Source: a virus. From it: a stretch of 64,000 bases of DNA. The stretch spans positions 1-64,000 of IMG/VR virus record IMGVR_UViG_3300042898_002521. One strand, written 5' to 3'. Below, in pieces: positions 37,275-45,662 of this stretch (positions within the stretch are counted from its first letter, which is position 1; every line of letters starts with the position of its first letter). Under the pieces are notes generated by a model. That model made no database searches. It saw only the letters and a list, made by a program, of their open reading frames with translations, and had not been told where the DNA came from. The position numbers and the translations under genes were made by a program.

Positions 37275-37448
37275 TTACTCTAGCACATCAACCTGACGTG
37301 CACGGGCACTCTTTAGATACGAGTACAACCCGTCAATAATAATACTAGTTACCGTAACTCCGTCAATTCGGGCTTGGTCTTGAACAGCAAGCCAAAGCTC
37401 GTCATCTACCCGTAGGGTGCGAGTTGGCGTCTTAGGTGCGTTAGGCAT
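37275..37448 (-). CDS. Ribbon-helix-helix DNA-binding protein (57 aa)
   Basis: The 57-residue protein fits the Arc/CopG fold: TRTLRVDDELWLAVQDQARIDG supplies the beta strand and first helix, and VTVTSIIIDGLYSYLKSARAR the second helix. Such proteins dimerise and usually repress their own operon. It starts at ATG 37448, 41 nt after the methyltransferase gene, with a short dyad (ACTGA/TCAGT) upstream as a possible operator. Confidence 0.75.
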   Translation of the reverse strand: MPNAPKTPTRTLRVDDELWLAVQDQARIDGVTVTSIIIDGLYSYLKSARARQVDVLE

Positions 37449-37489
37449 ACCTATATTGTACCAAGATGTACTGACAAAATCAGTAAAGA

Positions 37490-38056
37490 TTATAATTTTT
37501 TAAACCAAACTTGCGAGTTAGCCACTAAAAGTTCTATTAAATCCTTACAAATATGGTGAAAAGCATCAACTCCTGGGGCTGGGTCATAGTATGAACCCTT
37601 ACCTGATGCCCAAGTGTAGTCATCAAACGCAATGATTCCCCCAGGCTTAAGTAACTGAAAAGCGTTAAGCCCGTCTTTAACAGTTTGACTAGCCGTGTGA
37701 TCACCGTCAATGTAAATAAAATCATACTCATCTGATTGCTGATAGTATTCATAGAAGAAACAATCGCTAGTCATTTTCCATTTGCGAATTGACTTATTAT
37801 CTTTATGGCGAGAATCGTAAACAGATTCAACTTTAGTAAAATCTATTTGCTCGTGCGCATCTTCCTGACTACCCTGCCAAGTATCAACGTCATCAAGTTC
37901 CCATTTAGTATTGTTTGCAATCCACTCAGTAGCATCTCCTGTGTAAGCACCAATTTGTAAAGCTTTTATACTGGAGTTACTACGCATTTTTTTAGGCAGT
38001 AAAGTGTCAAAGTTGTCTTTGGCAGTAATGTTAAACCAGTTGGGAAAATCAGACAT
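37490..38056 (-). CDS. Class I SAM-dependent methyltransferase
   Basis: The 188-residue Rossmann-fold protein has SSIKALQIGAYTGDATEWI (SAM-binding glycine loop), then YDFIYIDGDHTASQTVKDGLNAFQLLKPGGIIAFDDY, which is the Methyltransf_24 pattern seen in O-methyltransferases and sugar or polysaccharide methylases. The target is unknown. It stands alone between the RHH gene and the membrane protein at 38083. Confidence 0.8.
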   Translation of the reverse strand: MSDFPNWFNITAKDNFDTLLPKKMRSNSSIKALQIGAYTGDATEWIANNTKWELDDVDTWQGSQEDAHEQIDFTKVESVYDSRHKDNKSIRKWKMTSDCFFYEYYQQSDEYDFIYIDGDHTASQTVKDGLNAFQLLKPGGIIAFDDYTWASGKGSYYDPAPGVDAFHHICKDLIELLVANSQVWFKKL

Positions 38057-38082
38057 GCCAAGATAGTATCACAAGATACTAA

Positions 38083-38268
38083 CTACTCGTCGTTGTCTTT
38101 ATCTTCACGAATCCGAATAGTGATTAGATGTATAAGGGTTACTAATAGGATTGCGTAGCCCACAACTGTGCGTGCGCTGCCTTCCAATAGTAGCCAGGCT
38201 ACAAAGAACCCAAGGAGTGTGTATCCCTGGTTCAATGATTCAATGATTGCGTCTTTTAACCAGCGCAT
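38083..38268 (-). CDS. Small two-span membrane protein, holin candidate
   Basis: The 61-residue protein has two hydrophobic segments (YTLLGFFVAWLLLEG and VVGYAILLVTLIHLITI) and a charged C-terminus (REDKDNDE), the layout of class II holins. It follows the secreted 564-aa protein, with AAGGAGAT as ribosome binding site. Two peptidoglycan hydrolase genes lie 2-4 kb upstream in the same direction, so a lysis role is plausible but unproven. Confidence 0.5.
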   Translation of the reverse strand: MRWLKDAIIESLNQGYTLLGFFVAWLLLEGSARTVVGYAILLVTLIHLITIRIREDKDNDE

Positions 38269-38269
38269 T

Positions 38270-39964
38270 TTATCTCCTTGCTAACGAGGTGGTAACTCCA
38301 CCAACAATTACTTGTCCAACAAGAACCACAGCTACTGTGCCTTGTTGAGCGGTCTTTCTAATTTCTTTTGGTAGGTCTGCACCTACGTTGGAAATAGCTT
38401 TAAGGGCTTTTTCTGGGTCTGTGAATACTGTGGCAAGAAGTTCTGCTGGGTCTTCAAAGATTTCAATAGCGTCTGCAATTTCTGCAAGCAAAACCACACC
38501 GTTTTCTAATGTGATCGGTTGGTCTGGAGGCAAATCTTCGTAATCCAAACCAGACTCTTCAAATACATCAGCGGGAATGGCTGTATCTTCGTACGCGGCT
38601 ACCAAAACATCAGATAAAAATTCTTTTTCATCTTCAGTTAAAACCACAGTAGGGTCAAAAGTATCAAACAGATTTGTTAATTCTTCTTCAGTAATCTCTC
38701 CATCAGACAAAAAAGCATCAATTACATCAGCCGTATCCGCTGCAGAAATTGAACCGTCAGATAGTGCTTCAGAAACAAGTTCTGTAGTTTCTTCTGCGGA
38801 TGTTATAGTTGGTTCTATTGTAGGTTCAGGAAATGGTGATTCACTTTGAGTAGGTTCAGGTATTGGCGTTGGCTCTGGGTCCAGAGGTGGCTCAACACTC
38901 GCAGTCGGTTCAGGCTCTGGAGTCTGTGTTTCTACTGGCGTTGGTACAACAACTTCAGGAGTTGGTTCAGGTGTTAAAGTTTCTGAAGGGCTTGGGGTTG
39001 GCTCTGGGGTTGGTTCTGGGGATGGCGTTGGTTCAAGGCTTGGTGTTGGCTCTGGCGTGGGTGTTACTGTTGGTTCTGGTGTCGGGGTGGGACTAGGTTC
39101 CACAGGGCACGTCTGATTCCACATAATTACAGACCCGTCCCAGCAAGTAATGTCTGGTGGCGTAGGCGGACATTGAGCGTCCCAGCTAACTGAAGTACCG
39201 TCCCAGCACTCAAGTGGTGGAGGTTGTTGAGGGCAGGTTTGGCTCCAAGTAATCCATGACCCATCCCAACACTGTGTATCAGGCGGTACGGGTGGGCAAG
39301 TCTCATTCCAAGCTACGGTAGACCCATCCCAGCATTGGCCTGGAGGGGGCTCTGGAGGGCACGTAGAGGTCAAGGGAATGACAGACCCATCCCAGCATGA
39401 CTGCATCTCTACAGGAAGCCCACCGTTGACGGTAAAGGCCTCAGAGATGGTTACAACGTCTGTGTTAGGGGCAAATCGGATACCACGCCGCAAGTCTGCA
39501 GGAAGCCATCCTGTGGTTTCTACAGTGCCCGACCATGAAGGGTACCTGGCTATATCTACAGTTAATTTAATTTCAGTTATTGCTCCAGTTGATTGTGGGT
39601 AAGGTCGAACCTTCCAAAGCACACAAAAACCTGTGTTGTTAACGCCATAACTTAAACTAGTACCCTCACCAAAAGTTACCCAGTCATACCCAGCAAGGGA
39701 AATAGATGGGGTATTAGGGTAGGAACTAAAATTAGCGTCAGGAGTACCAAACGTAAGCGTTCCATTAGTAGTTACATACGTAATGTCATAGGTAGTATCA
39801 CCTAGTGGTAATGAAAATGGCAAAATCATTTGATGCGCAGCGTCATCTTCCCGCGTCCATGAGTAAGTGTCACAGGGAGCATCTACCACTGCGTAAGCGG
39901 GCACAGCGTTTAACGGAAAAGCAAATGCAAATGCCAGGGCAGCAAAAATTTTAAAGGATTTCAA
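38270..39964 (-). CDS. Secreted/anchored repeat protein with CWDGS repeats and Pro-Glu-Thr stalk
   Basis: The 564-residue protein has a signal peptide (KIFAALAFAFAFPLNAVPAYA) and a beta-rich domain to about residue 190. Five cysteine repeats follow, each with CWDGS...CP spaced by proline linkers. Next come about 100 residues of PTPEPTPSPEP-type stalk, an acidic helical domain with EF-hand-like DGSISAADTADVIDAFLSDGEI repeats, and a hydrophobic C-terminal segment VAVVLVGQVIVGGVTT before LARR. It looks like a host surface protein captured by the phage, possibly displayed or used for wall attachment. Confidence 0.7.
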   Translation of the reverse strand: MKSFKIFAALAFAFAFPLNAVPAYAVVDAPCDTYSWTREDDAAHQMILPFSLPLGDTTYDITYVTTNGTLTFGTPDANFSSYPNTPSISLAGYDWVTFGEGTSLSYGVNNTGFCVLWKVRPYPQSTGAITEIKLTVDIARYPSWSGTVETTGWLPADLRRGIRFAPNTDVVTISEAFTVNGGLPVEMQSCWDGSVIPLTSTCPPEPPPGQCWDGSTVAWNETCPPVPPDTQCWDGSWITWSQTCPQQPPPLECWDGTSVSWDAQCPPTPPDITCWDGSVIMWNQTCPVEPSPTPTPEPTVTPTPEPTPSLEPTPSPEPTPEPTPSPSETLTPEPTPEVVVPTPVETQTPEPEPTASVEPPLDPEPTPIPEPTQSESPFPEPTIEPTITSAEETTELVSEALSDGSISAADTADVIDAFLSDGEITEEELTNLFDTFDPTVVLTEDEKEFLSDVLVAAYEDTAIPADVFEESGLDYEDLPPDQPITLENGVVLLAEIADAIEIFEDPAELLATVFTDPEKALKAISNVGADLPKEIRKTAQQGTVAVVLVGQVIVGGVTTSLARR

Positions 39965-40029
39965 TGCCAGTTCTCTCCTAAGGGCAATACATAAAGTTTA
40001 CCCGAAGAAAGAATAATAATCTTGGCTTG

Positions 40030-40101
40030 CTCCCCGCCGTGGACTTGAACCACGAACATTTCGATTAACAGTCGAACGCTCTGCCATTGAGCTAGCAGGG
40101 A
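40030..40101 (-). tRNA. tRNA-Asn (anticodon GTT)
   Basis: On the minus strand all arms fold. Acceptor is TCCCTGC with GCGGGGA, D stem GCTC/GAGC, anticodon stem TTCGA/TCGAA with loop CTGTTAA (anticodon GTT), and T stem CGTGG/CCACG with loop TTCAAGT. The CCA end is not encoded. It lies 4 nt downstream of the tmRNA-like RNA, so both are probably cut from one transcript. Confidence 0.92.
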
Positions 40102-40105
40102 TTAG

Positions 40106-40184
40106 TGGAGCAGTCGAGAGTCGAACTCGATTCCTAACATTTCCGACATGCGGAGTTAATGCCAGTCGATACCAAATCTGCCCC
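40106..40184 (-). ncRNA. tmRNA-like tRNA-like domain without tag-coding region (79 nt)
   Basis: The RNA reads GGGGCAGATTTGGTATCGAC at its 5' end, like actinobacterial tmRNA (GGGGCTGA..GGTTTCGACT). Its 3' end is TAGGA, then a TCGAG/CTCGA T stem with loop TTCGACT, then CTGCTCC-A. The acceptor stem includes G3-U70, the alanine identity pair, and the discriminator is A. There is no D stem. Where tmRNA has the long mRNA-like insert, this RNA has only TTAAC/GTTAG and TCCG/CGGA stacked helices closed by CATGT. No tag reading frame or pseudoknot is present. CCA is not encoded. Confidence 0.68.
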
Positions 40185-40193
40185 TGGTAGAAA

Positions 40194-40667
40194 TTAAACT
40201 CTACCATAGCGGACGTTAGACGTCCAGATACTTTCTATTCGTACACGGTGCCCGTGTTTAGGAGAATGAATAACCTTTCCATTACCTACATAAATTGCTA
40301 CATGGTAAGCGTAACCTTGCTTAGTGACAAAAAATACTAAGTCTCCTGGTTTTGCTTTTGAAGCAACAATTTTTGTGGCAATACGATATTGACCTTGTGC
40401 AGTTGGTGGCAACTTAATGCCCTGATGGTTATATACGTATTTTGTAAATCCAGAGCAATCAAAGCATCTGGGGTTTTGTCCACCCCGACAGTACGGGGTT
40501 CCGATATATTGTTTAGCAATAGCTACGATCGATTTAACCGCAACTTTTGTTTCGATTTTTGTCTGCATTTCATTAGCATTAGCCTGACCCTGGGCTACTG
40601 GTAGCGATACAAGTAAACTTGCAAGAAGCGCAATAGCGGTGGTCAGACGTTTGGTTCTGTCTAACAT
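40194..40667 (-). CDS. NlpC/P60 peptidoglycan endopeptidase
   Basis: The 157-residue secreted hydrolase has a signal peptide (RLTTAIALLASLLVSLPVAQGQANA) and an NlpC/P60 domain with catalytic C71 (RCFDCSGFTKYVYN), H122 (YAYHVAIYVGNGKVIH) and H134. It cleaves peptide bonds in cell wall stem peptides. The signal peptide implies export by the host Sec system, so it may act as a lysis enzyme or in late wall remodelling. The tmRNA-like RNA starts 10 nt after its stop. Confidence 0.88.
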   Translation of the reverse strand: MLDRTKRLTTAIALLASLLVSLPVAQGQANANEMQTKIETKVAVKSIVAIAKQYIGTPYCRGGQNPRCFDCSGFTKYVYNHQGIKLPPTAQGQYRIATKIVASKAKPGDLVFFVTKQGYAYHVAIYVGNGKVIHSPKHGHRVRIESIWTSNVRYGRV

Positions 40668-40722
40668 ACATTTCTACCCTAACATAAAAAAAGTTAAGGT
40701 TCAGATAGACAGGGTGTATTAC

Positions 40723-42306
40723 TTAAACAGATGTTCCTTCAATAAATGACTTCAAAGAACCAAGAGTTAGGTCTACTCCGCCTTTATCGTCAATGCCTTC
40801 GCCGTCCATAACAGCGTTAGCTATTGAATTTTTCTGCTGTAGTGACTCATGTTGGCGGACTTCAATAGAGCCAGACACTAGAAAATCCTGAATAACAATA
40901 GTTTCCCAAGTAGATGAAGCTCTTTTTATTCGACCGTTTCTTTGCGTCGCAAGGCCAGACGACCACGGCATGTCATAATTAACCAGTAGATTGGCAGCAG
41001 GAAGGTCAACACCATAACCCCCAGCGTCGCTACTAATAAGAACACGCACATCAGGGTTAGTGTTAAATTCAATCTTATTATCTTCTTTAGATTTTGCATC
41101 AAGCTGCCCTGTGTAGGTTCGACAAATGTCTTCTCCTAGCTTATCTTTAATCATGCTTACCATGTCTATGTAAGTAGCAAAGATTACAACTTTATTGTCT
41201 GGGCGTTGCCCTAAAAAATCTTGTACATATTCAATTAAAGCGTCTAGTTTAGGAGAGGCGGTAACTCCATCTAATAACCCTTCTAACAAGAGGTAACTAG
41301 CGTATTGGGAACCTGCGTCTCCTACGGCTTGAAATTTTTCTGCACTTAACTTAACTAGCTCTGGGTGGGAACATAGCATCTTAAGGCATCCTACTTTAGA
41401 CATAATTCTGCCGCGTATCTCATCGGCTCGGCTACCTGTTTTATCGGCATACCCGTAGTGGGAAAGCATATTAAAAGAACCGCCAAATAAATCTTTAGCA
41501 TTATCAAGTTCTTGAATTAGATCATCAACAATTTTTCTGTATAACTTTGCAGATTTCCTGTCAAAGTAAACAAGAATAGGTTCTTTATGAATTGAGTCAG
41601 GTAAGTATGGAGCTACGTCTGGGTCTTTCTGCGACTTCCTTACGGAAGCCTCTTTCATTTTCGTATGTAGCGTAGGTAAATTTCTGTACCTATCAACGCC
41701 GCCCCAAGTATTACGGACAATAAATGTTGTGTCAAAAATATCAAAACGTCCCAGCACTTTCTGATCTACAAATTGCATGATTGAATACAGCTCTTCAGGC
41801 TTACCGTTTTCAATAGGTGTTCCCGTAAGGGCAAATTTAAAAGGAGCATTAGCTAACTTCTTTACTTGTTTAGCTCTTTTAGACTTAAAAGATTTAATAG
41901 CGGTGGCTTCATCTAAAACAACAAACCCGCGAGGTAACTTAGATACGTAAGCCCAGTCGTTTACTACTTGTTCGTAGTTCATAATGATGTAGTCAACTTC
42001 AGAAGTTTCCCAGTTCATTGCTTCTGCGTATTGGGCTTGGCGTTGTTTGGGGGTTCCGTCAATTACTAGTGAAGTAGAGTCACTAAATTTTGTAATAGAG
42101 TTAGCCCACTGGTATTTAAGGCTGGACAAGCATACTACTAGTCCAGGCTCATAGATTTTGTCTTCATCCATTAATCGTTCAACAGCTGCAATGGTTAGTA
42201 CAGTTTTACCTAGTCCTAAATCATAAGCAACCAACATTGAGCCTTGTTCACACATACGGTCTACAGCTTCTACCTGATAAGGCAGAAGTGTTCCAATAAA
42301 TGACAT
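40723..42306 (-). CDS. SNF2-family DEAD-like helicase
   Basis: The 527-residue superfamily 2 ATPase has LLPYQVEAVDRM (motif Q-like), DLGLGKT (Walker A), VVLDEATAIKS (DEAx), ALTGTPIENGKPEELYSI (motif III), KVVIFATYIDMVS, and SSDAGGYGVDLPAANLLVNYDMPWSSGLATQRNGRIKR (motifs V-VI). SNF2 proteins move on double-stranded DNA to remodel bound proteins or branched DNA. It lies in the replication region and is a likely counterpart of T4 UvsW-type functions. Confidence 0.9.
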   Translation of the reverse strand: MSFIGTLLPYQVEAVDRMCEQGSMLVAYDLGLGKTVLTIAAVERLMDEDKIYEPGLVVCLSSLKYQWANSITKFSDSTSLVIDGTPKQRQAQYAEAMNWETSEVDYIIMNYEQVVNDWAYVSKLPRGFVVLDEATAIKSFKSKRAKQVKKLANAPFKFALTGTPIENGKPEELYSIMQFVDQKVLGRFDIFDTTFIVRNTWGGVDRYRNLPTLHTKMKEASVRKSQKDPDVAPYLPDSIHKEPILVYFDRKSAKLYRKIVDDLIQELDNAKDLFGGSFNMLSHYGYADKTGSRADEIRGRIMSKVGCLKMLCSHPELVKLSAEKFQAVGDAGSQYASYLLLEGLLDGVTASPKLDALIEYVQDFLGQRPDNKVVIFATYIDMVSMIKDKLGEDICRTYTGQLDAKSKEDNKIEFNTNPDVRVLISSDAGGYGVDLPAANLLVNYDMPWSSGLATQRNGRIKRASSTWETIVIQDFLVSGSIEVRQHESLQQKNSIANAVMDGEGIDDKGGVDLTLGSLKSFIEGTSV

Positions 42307-42340
42307 ACAAAAAGACTACACCACGTTAAGCAAAAAGAAA

Positions 42341-42360
42341 ACCCACCCTTTGGGGTGGGT
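42341..42360 (-). terminator. Leftward terminator after the M23 gene
   Basis: ACCCACCC (42341-42348) and GGGTGGGT (42353-42360) pair perfectly. Leftward, they are followed by TTTCTTTTT. It ends transcription from the peptidase gene at 42376. Confidence 0.82.
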
Positions 42361-42375
42361 CATCTTTAGTAAAAA

Positions 42376-42780
42376 CTATGCGTCTAGAATTGCCTGTGGA
42401 TTAAGACCTGCGCCTTTTTTCCAGCCTGGACCCTTTTGAAGTTCCATGTGAAGATGTGGACCCGTGACATTGCCTTCGGCTCCAACCTTCCCAATTACAT
42501 CTCCAACTGCAAGAGCTTGACCAACCTTGACGTTATTGGAAGATAGGTGAGCAAAAAGAAGGTGTCCACCTGCAACTTTCATTAATACGGAGTGTTGACC
42601 AAAGGCAGCACCCCAGCATTGACCAACTTTGACTACCTTGCCAGCTACAGGAGCAACAACTACAGCACCCGTTGGAGCAGCAAAGTCTACTCCTTCATGC
42701 TTTCCGCTGGACCATCGTTTCCCCGCGATACCCCAAGGTGTCGTGACCTTATACTTTTTATCTTTCATTGGTGAAGCCAT
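42376..42780 (-). CDS. M23-family peptidase (LytM-like lysin)
   Basis: The 134-residue zinc endopeptidase consists of the catalytic domain only: H28-x3-D32 in KHEGVDFAAP, H78 in LLFAHLSS, and the H109-x-H111 motif in NVTGPHLHMEL. It cuts cross-bridges in peptidoglycan and has no signal peptide, so it would need a holin or act as a virion lysin. It is the second lytic enzyme in the window, following the NlpC/P60 protein. Confidence 0.9.
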   Translation of the reverse strand: MASPMKDKKYKVTTPWGIAGKRWSSGKHEGVDFAAPTGAVVVAPVAGKVVKVGQCWGAAFGQHSVLMKVAGGHLLFAHLSSNNVKVGQALAVGDVIGKVGAEGNVTGPHLHMELQKGPGWKKGAGLNPQAILDA

Positions 42781-42789
42781 GTTCTCTCC

Positions 42790-43716
42790 TTAGAGACTAG
42801 TTTTATATCGAATTGAATGTCTAGCAGATTCCAAACCAAGGAGTACCTCGGTTTTGCTCATGCCACCAACATCCTTCATATCAGTACCAGAGTAGTCAAA
42901 GAACCAAGCTTCAAAGTTTTGAGTCTTAGTTAGCTGTGCCAGTTTAAAAGAAGCTGACGTACCAGCCTCATCGGAATCTAACGCCATTACAATTCTATCA
43001 GCGGAACGTATGTATTTCAGTTGAATGTCTGAAATTAATGCCCCATAGACAGCTACTCCACCAGGTATTCCTATAGACGCAAGCCGTACAACGTCTAGTG
43101 GGGACTCTACAACTATCATGTCGCCATCTGTGTACTGCTGAAACCCAAATAATCCGTTGGACTTCTTTACCCCCACAGGGTAATTTCGGAAGTGCCTTCC
43201 AGTAAAGGCTTTAACTTGCCAGCCTTGCAGGTTACCTGTTTGAGGGTCTCTAATAGGAATGATCCAGCTTTCAGTAGATCGTTCCCACCGTAAACCAAAC
43301 TGCTGAGCAGCAGCTAGTGTCAACCCACGAGCTTGCAAGGCATGCTCTGGAGGGTCTGTAAAAGCTGCTAGAGAGGCTTCTGAAATGTAAACCAACTCTT
43401 CAAAAATTTCTTTGGGTTTACTAATTGCTCGCTCAAAAGCATCCATAAGTTCTCCGCCACTAGACAACCAAGCCTTAGCATCGTCGTAGTTTAATTCACG
43501 CAAAGTTGCTGTAAGAGAAATGATGTTACCGCGGTACTCGCACGAGAAACAGATGTGAGCTCCAGTATCGGCGTTTATATACCAAGAAGGATTGCGGTCT
43601 GCTTTCCCTGTGCGCTGTTCATGCATGGGGCAAAACCCTTGTATCTCGTTTCCACGAGAACCTACATGCTCAATACCTAAGTCGTCTAAGACGCGCTCCA
43701 TTTCATCTATGGTCAC
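42790..43716 (-). CDS. DnaG-like primase (Toprim)
   Basis: The 308-residue primase has an N-terminal zinc-binding domain (FCPMHEQ with C29 and H32; ICFSCEYRG with C56 and C59). A Toprim core with DMIVVESPLDVVRL (Glu) and IVMALDSDEAGT (D-x-D) follows. It synthesises RNA primers for lagging-strand replication. It lacks a C-terminal helicase-interaction domain, in line with a separate DnaB-like helicase encoded immediately upstream with a 4-nt overlap. Confidence 0.88.
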   Translation of the reverse strand: MTIDEMERVLDDLGIEHVGSRGNEIQGFCPMHEQRTGKADRNPSWYINADTGAHICFSCEYRGNIISLTATLRELNYDDAKAWLSSGGELMDAFERAISKPKEIFEELVYISEASLAAFTDPPEHALQARGLTLAAAQQFGLRWERSTESWIIPIRDPQTGNLQGWQVKAFTGRHFRNYPVGVKKSNGLFGFQQYTDGDMIVVESPLDVVRLASIGIPGGVAVYGALISDIQLKYIRSADRIVMALDSDEAGTSASFKLAQLTKTQNFEAWFFDYSGTDMKDVGGMSKTEVLLGLESARHSIRYKTSL

Positions 43717-44942
43717 ATGTCATCACTACTAATCTCACGGAACTCACCTGTGTTCCAATCCCACACTAATGAAACCTCTAAAGGGCCACAGTTACGGCTA
43801 GCCATAACCTTTAACAACCTAGTGTCGTCTACGTTTTCATCCTCACGTTGCAAACCAAATACAACATCAGCATCTTGAAAAAACGAGGAGGAGTAACCAA
43901 TAGAGTCTACTGTTACGTTACCCTTACGCATCTTCCATCCCAAAGCCTGAGTGGTAATAACAATTGGAATCTGATGCTTCTGTGCAAGACGCTTAAGACT
44001 ACGTGTGATGTTAGTAAGAGCTAAAGCAGTGTTTGCTTCTCCAGACTGCTCATCCATCATTAAGTACACACCGTCAATAAATAAAACGTTAGGCTGCAAC
44101 TGCTGAATCTTATTTGATATTCCAGAAACTACGGATGCTCCTGCTGAGTCGGTCAACCAAAACTTATGTTGAAGCATTGTCATACCGCGAAGCTTTGCTT
44201 GGTACCGCGCTTCTTCCTCTGAGGTAAGAGTTCCTGTGGTTAGGCGGTGGTGTGAGATACGAGCACGCATAGCATCGTAACGAGTAATTTGTTCTTGGTT
44301 ACTCATTTCAAATGATTGAAAAACAGGAACCTTTCCACCACTATGAATGTTATGAGCCATCTGTAATGCAAGAGTTGACTTACCAGTTTTAGGTGGAGCA
44401 ACAATTACAATCAGCTGACCTGGCTGTAGACCGCTGGTTGCTTGATCAATAGTACTAAACCCTGTTGCCATTCCACGAAGACCTCCTGGAAGGTTCTTAC
44501 GCTCAAGGTACTCTTCCCAACGCTGATCAGTGTTCTGGGTAATATCAATGTCACTAACCGCGTGAAATCCATTGTCGTCAAGTGTGGAAAACCCGCTTTG
44601 TAAAATAGATACAGCGTTTTCGTGGTTACCAAACTTTTCAATCTCTTCAATTGCTTTTCGAATAGAGTTATTAACAATAGCTTTACGTTGGGCTTTGACT
44701 ACTTCATCTACTAAAAAATCAAGAGAGTCGCTAACTTCAACAAGAGCGTACGTAGGAAAATTATCTTTAATAACTTCTGTGCTAGGAACTTCATTGTAAT
44801 TGGTGTAATGGTTCCTGACAAAAGACCATACTCTTCGGTCCTCATTGTTTGAAAACCAGGGCTCGGACACGCCGCGCTCAAGCAGAAAACTAATGCTTCG
44901 TTCGTTTAATGCTCGGTTTAGTAGTAGGTTTTCGTAGTTCAT
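43713..44942 (-). CDS. DnaB-like replicative helicase
   Basis: The 409-residue helicase has an N-terminal helical domain (NYENLLLNRALNERSISFLLERGVSEPWFS, residues 1-130) and a RecA-like motor. Motifs are Walker A IVAPPKTGKSTLALQM, then VPVFQSFEMSNQEQ, Walker B PNVLFIDGVYLM, and the Q-containing IPIVITTQALGWK. It unwinds DNA ahead of the polymerase and is coupled to the primase gene. The DnaC-like ATPase at 45659 would load it. Confidence 0.88.
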   Translation of the reverse strand: MNYENLLLNRALNERSISFLLERGVSEPWFSNNEDRRVWSFVRNHYTNYNEVPSTEVIKDNFPTYALVEVSDSLDFLVDEVVKAQRKAIVNNSIRKAIEEIEKFGNHENAVSILQSGFSTLDDNGFHAVSDIDITQNTDQRWEEYLERKNLPGGLRGMATGFSTIDQATSGLQPGQLIVIVAPPKTGKSTLALQMAHNIHSGGKVPVFQSFEMSNQEQITRYDAMRARISHHRLTTGTLTSEEEARYQAKLRGMTMLQHKFWLTDSAGASVVSGISNKIQQLQPNVLFIDGVYLMMDEQSGEANTALALTNITRSLKRLAQKHQIPIVITTQALGWKMRKGNVTVDSIGYSSSFFQDADVVFGLQREDENVDDTRLLKVMASRNCGPLEVSLVWDWNTGEFREISSDDM

Positions 44943-44951
44943 CTGTTCCCC

Positions 44952-45347
44952 TTAAAAGTCCAATCCTAAGCGACCATACATTAGTTGGTGCTCTGGGTCA
45001 ATTACGCCGATTACTTCTGGTCTGTATGGTAAGTCTGCAACTAACTTCTTTGGAGAAGCGTAATGGTTATAGTACCTGAACGGGTTGTTGCCTGCCCTAT
45101 CAATTTTGTTAAACAAGATTTCAAGTTCAGAATCTTTGTACTCAAATGAAACTAGCTCAAGTGTTATCCCTGCACGAGTAGTGTACAAGTAAAACTTGTT
45201 TAAAAGAAACTTGTCAAACCCAATCTCTTCAGACTTAACATTAAATATTTTTAATTTCTTTTCTATTACGGGTACCTTGATAAATATTAAATTAGCATTT
45301 ACAAGTACACGCCGTGGCATGTCATTGCTTATGTCCCCTTTATACAT
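44952..45347 (-). CDS. Hypothetical protein (131 aa)
   Basis: An unrecognised 131-residue protein with strand-rich N-terminal half (RRVLVNANLIFIKVPVIEKKLKIFNV) and aromatic C-terminal half (NPFRYYNHYASPKKL). It lies between the helicase and the SWIM-finger gene in the replication operon. Confidence 0.48.
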   Translation of the reverse strand: MYKGDISNDMPRRVLVNANLIFIKVPVIEKKLKIFNVKSEEIGFDKFLLNKFYLYTTRAGITLELVSFEYKDSELEILFNKIDRAGNNPFRYYNHYASPKKLVADLPYRPEVIGVIDPEHQLMYGRLGLDF

Positions 45348-45350
45348 GGT

Positions 45351-45662
45351 TTAACAAACCTCTATTTTTCCAAATTTAATAATGAACTTTCGCAGTTCTT
45401 CTGAAGACTCGTGAGCCCTATCAGTTTCTTCATCAGTTACTTCTGTAGAAATTTGTAATGGGTAAGTACCGTGGTTTTGTTTGACGCGTGAGGTTACAAA
45501 TTTAGTATGCTTGCACGTCCCACGTCCAGCGTATCCTGGACAAGTGCAGATAAAGTTTCTATCTCTGTTAATACTTACTTCAAAAATACCTGGGCCTGGG
45601 GTGCCTGAACCGCCTAAGAAAATCTGAACTAACTTGGTGTCTTCCATAACTCCCTCGCTCAT
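45351..45662 (-). CDS. SWIM-type zinc-finger protein
   Basis: The 103-residue protein has FICTCPGYAGRGTCKHTKFV, the C-x-C-xn-C-x-H signature of a SWIM zinc finger, which binds DNA or protein. A strand precedes it and an acidic helix follows (ESSEELRKFIIKFG). The start at 45662 overlaps the DnaC-like stop as ATGA; an internal ATG at 45647 with GAGG upstream is the alternative. SWIM mini-proteins in other systems assist recombinases. Confidence 0.7.
   Translation of the reverse strand: MSEGVMEDTKLVQIFLGGSGTPGPGIFEVSINRDRNFICTCPGYAGRGTCKHTKFVTSRVKQNHGTYPLQISTEVTDEETDRAHESSEELRKFIIKFGKIEVC

Noticed and set aside
38577-39602. Plus-strand frames of 74-90 codons under the secreted repeat protein
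   Set aside because: They are shadows of the Pro-Glu-Thr and CWDGS repeat coding sequence, with Leu/Val/Ala-Gly low complexity and no start signals.
40106-40184. Ordinary tRNA with CAT or ATG anticodon
   Set aside because: No D stem forms, the central hairpin has a 4-bp stem and 5-nt loop without U33, and the 5' and 3' sequences match tmRNA instead.
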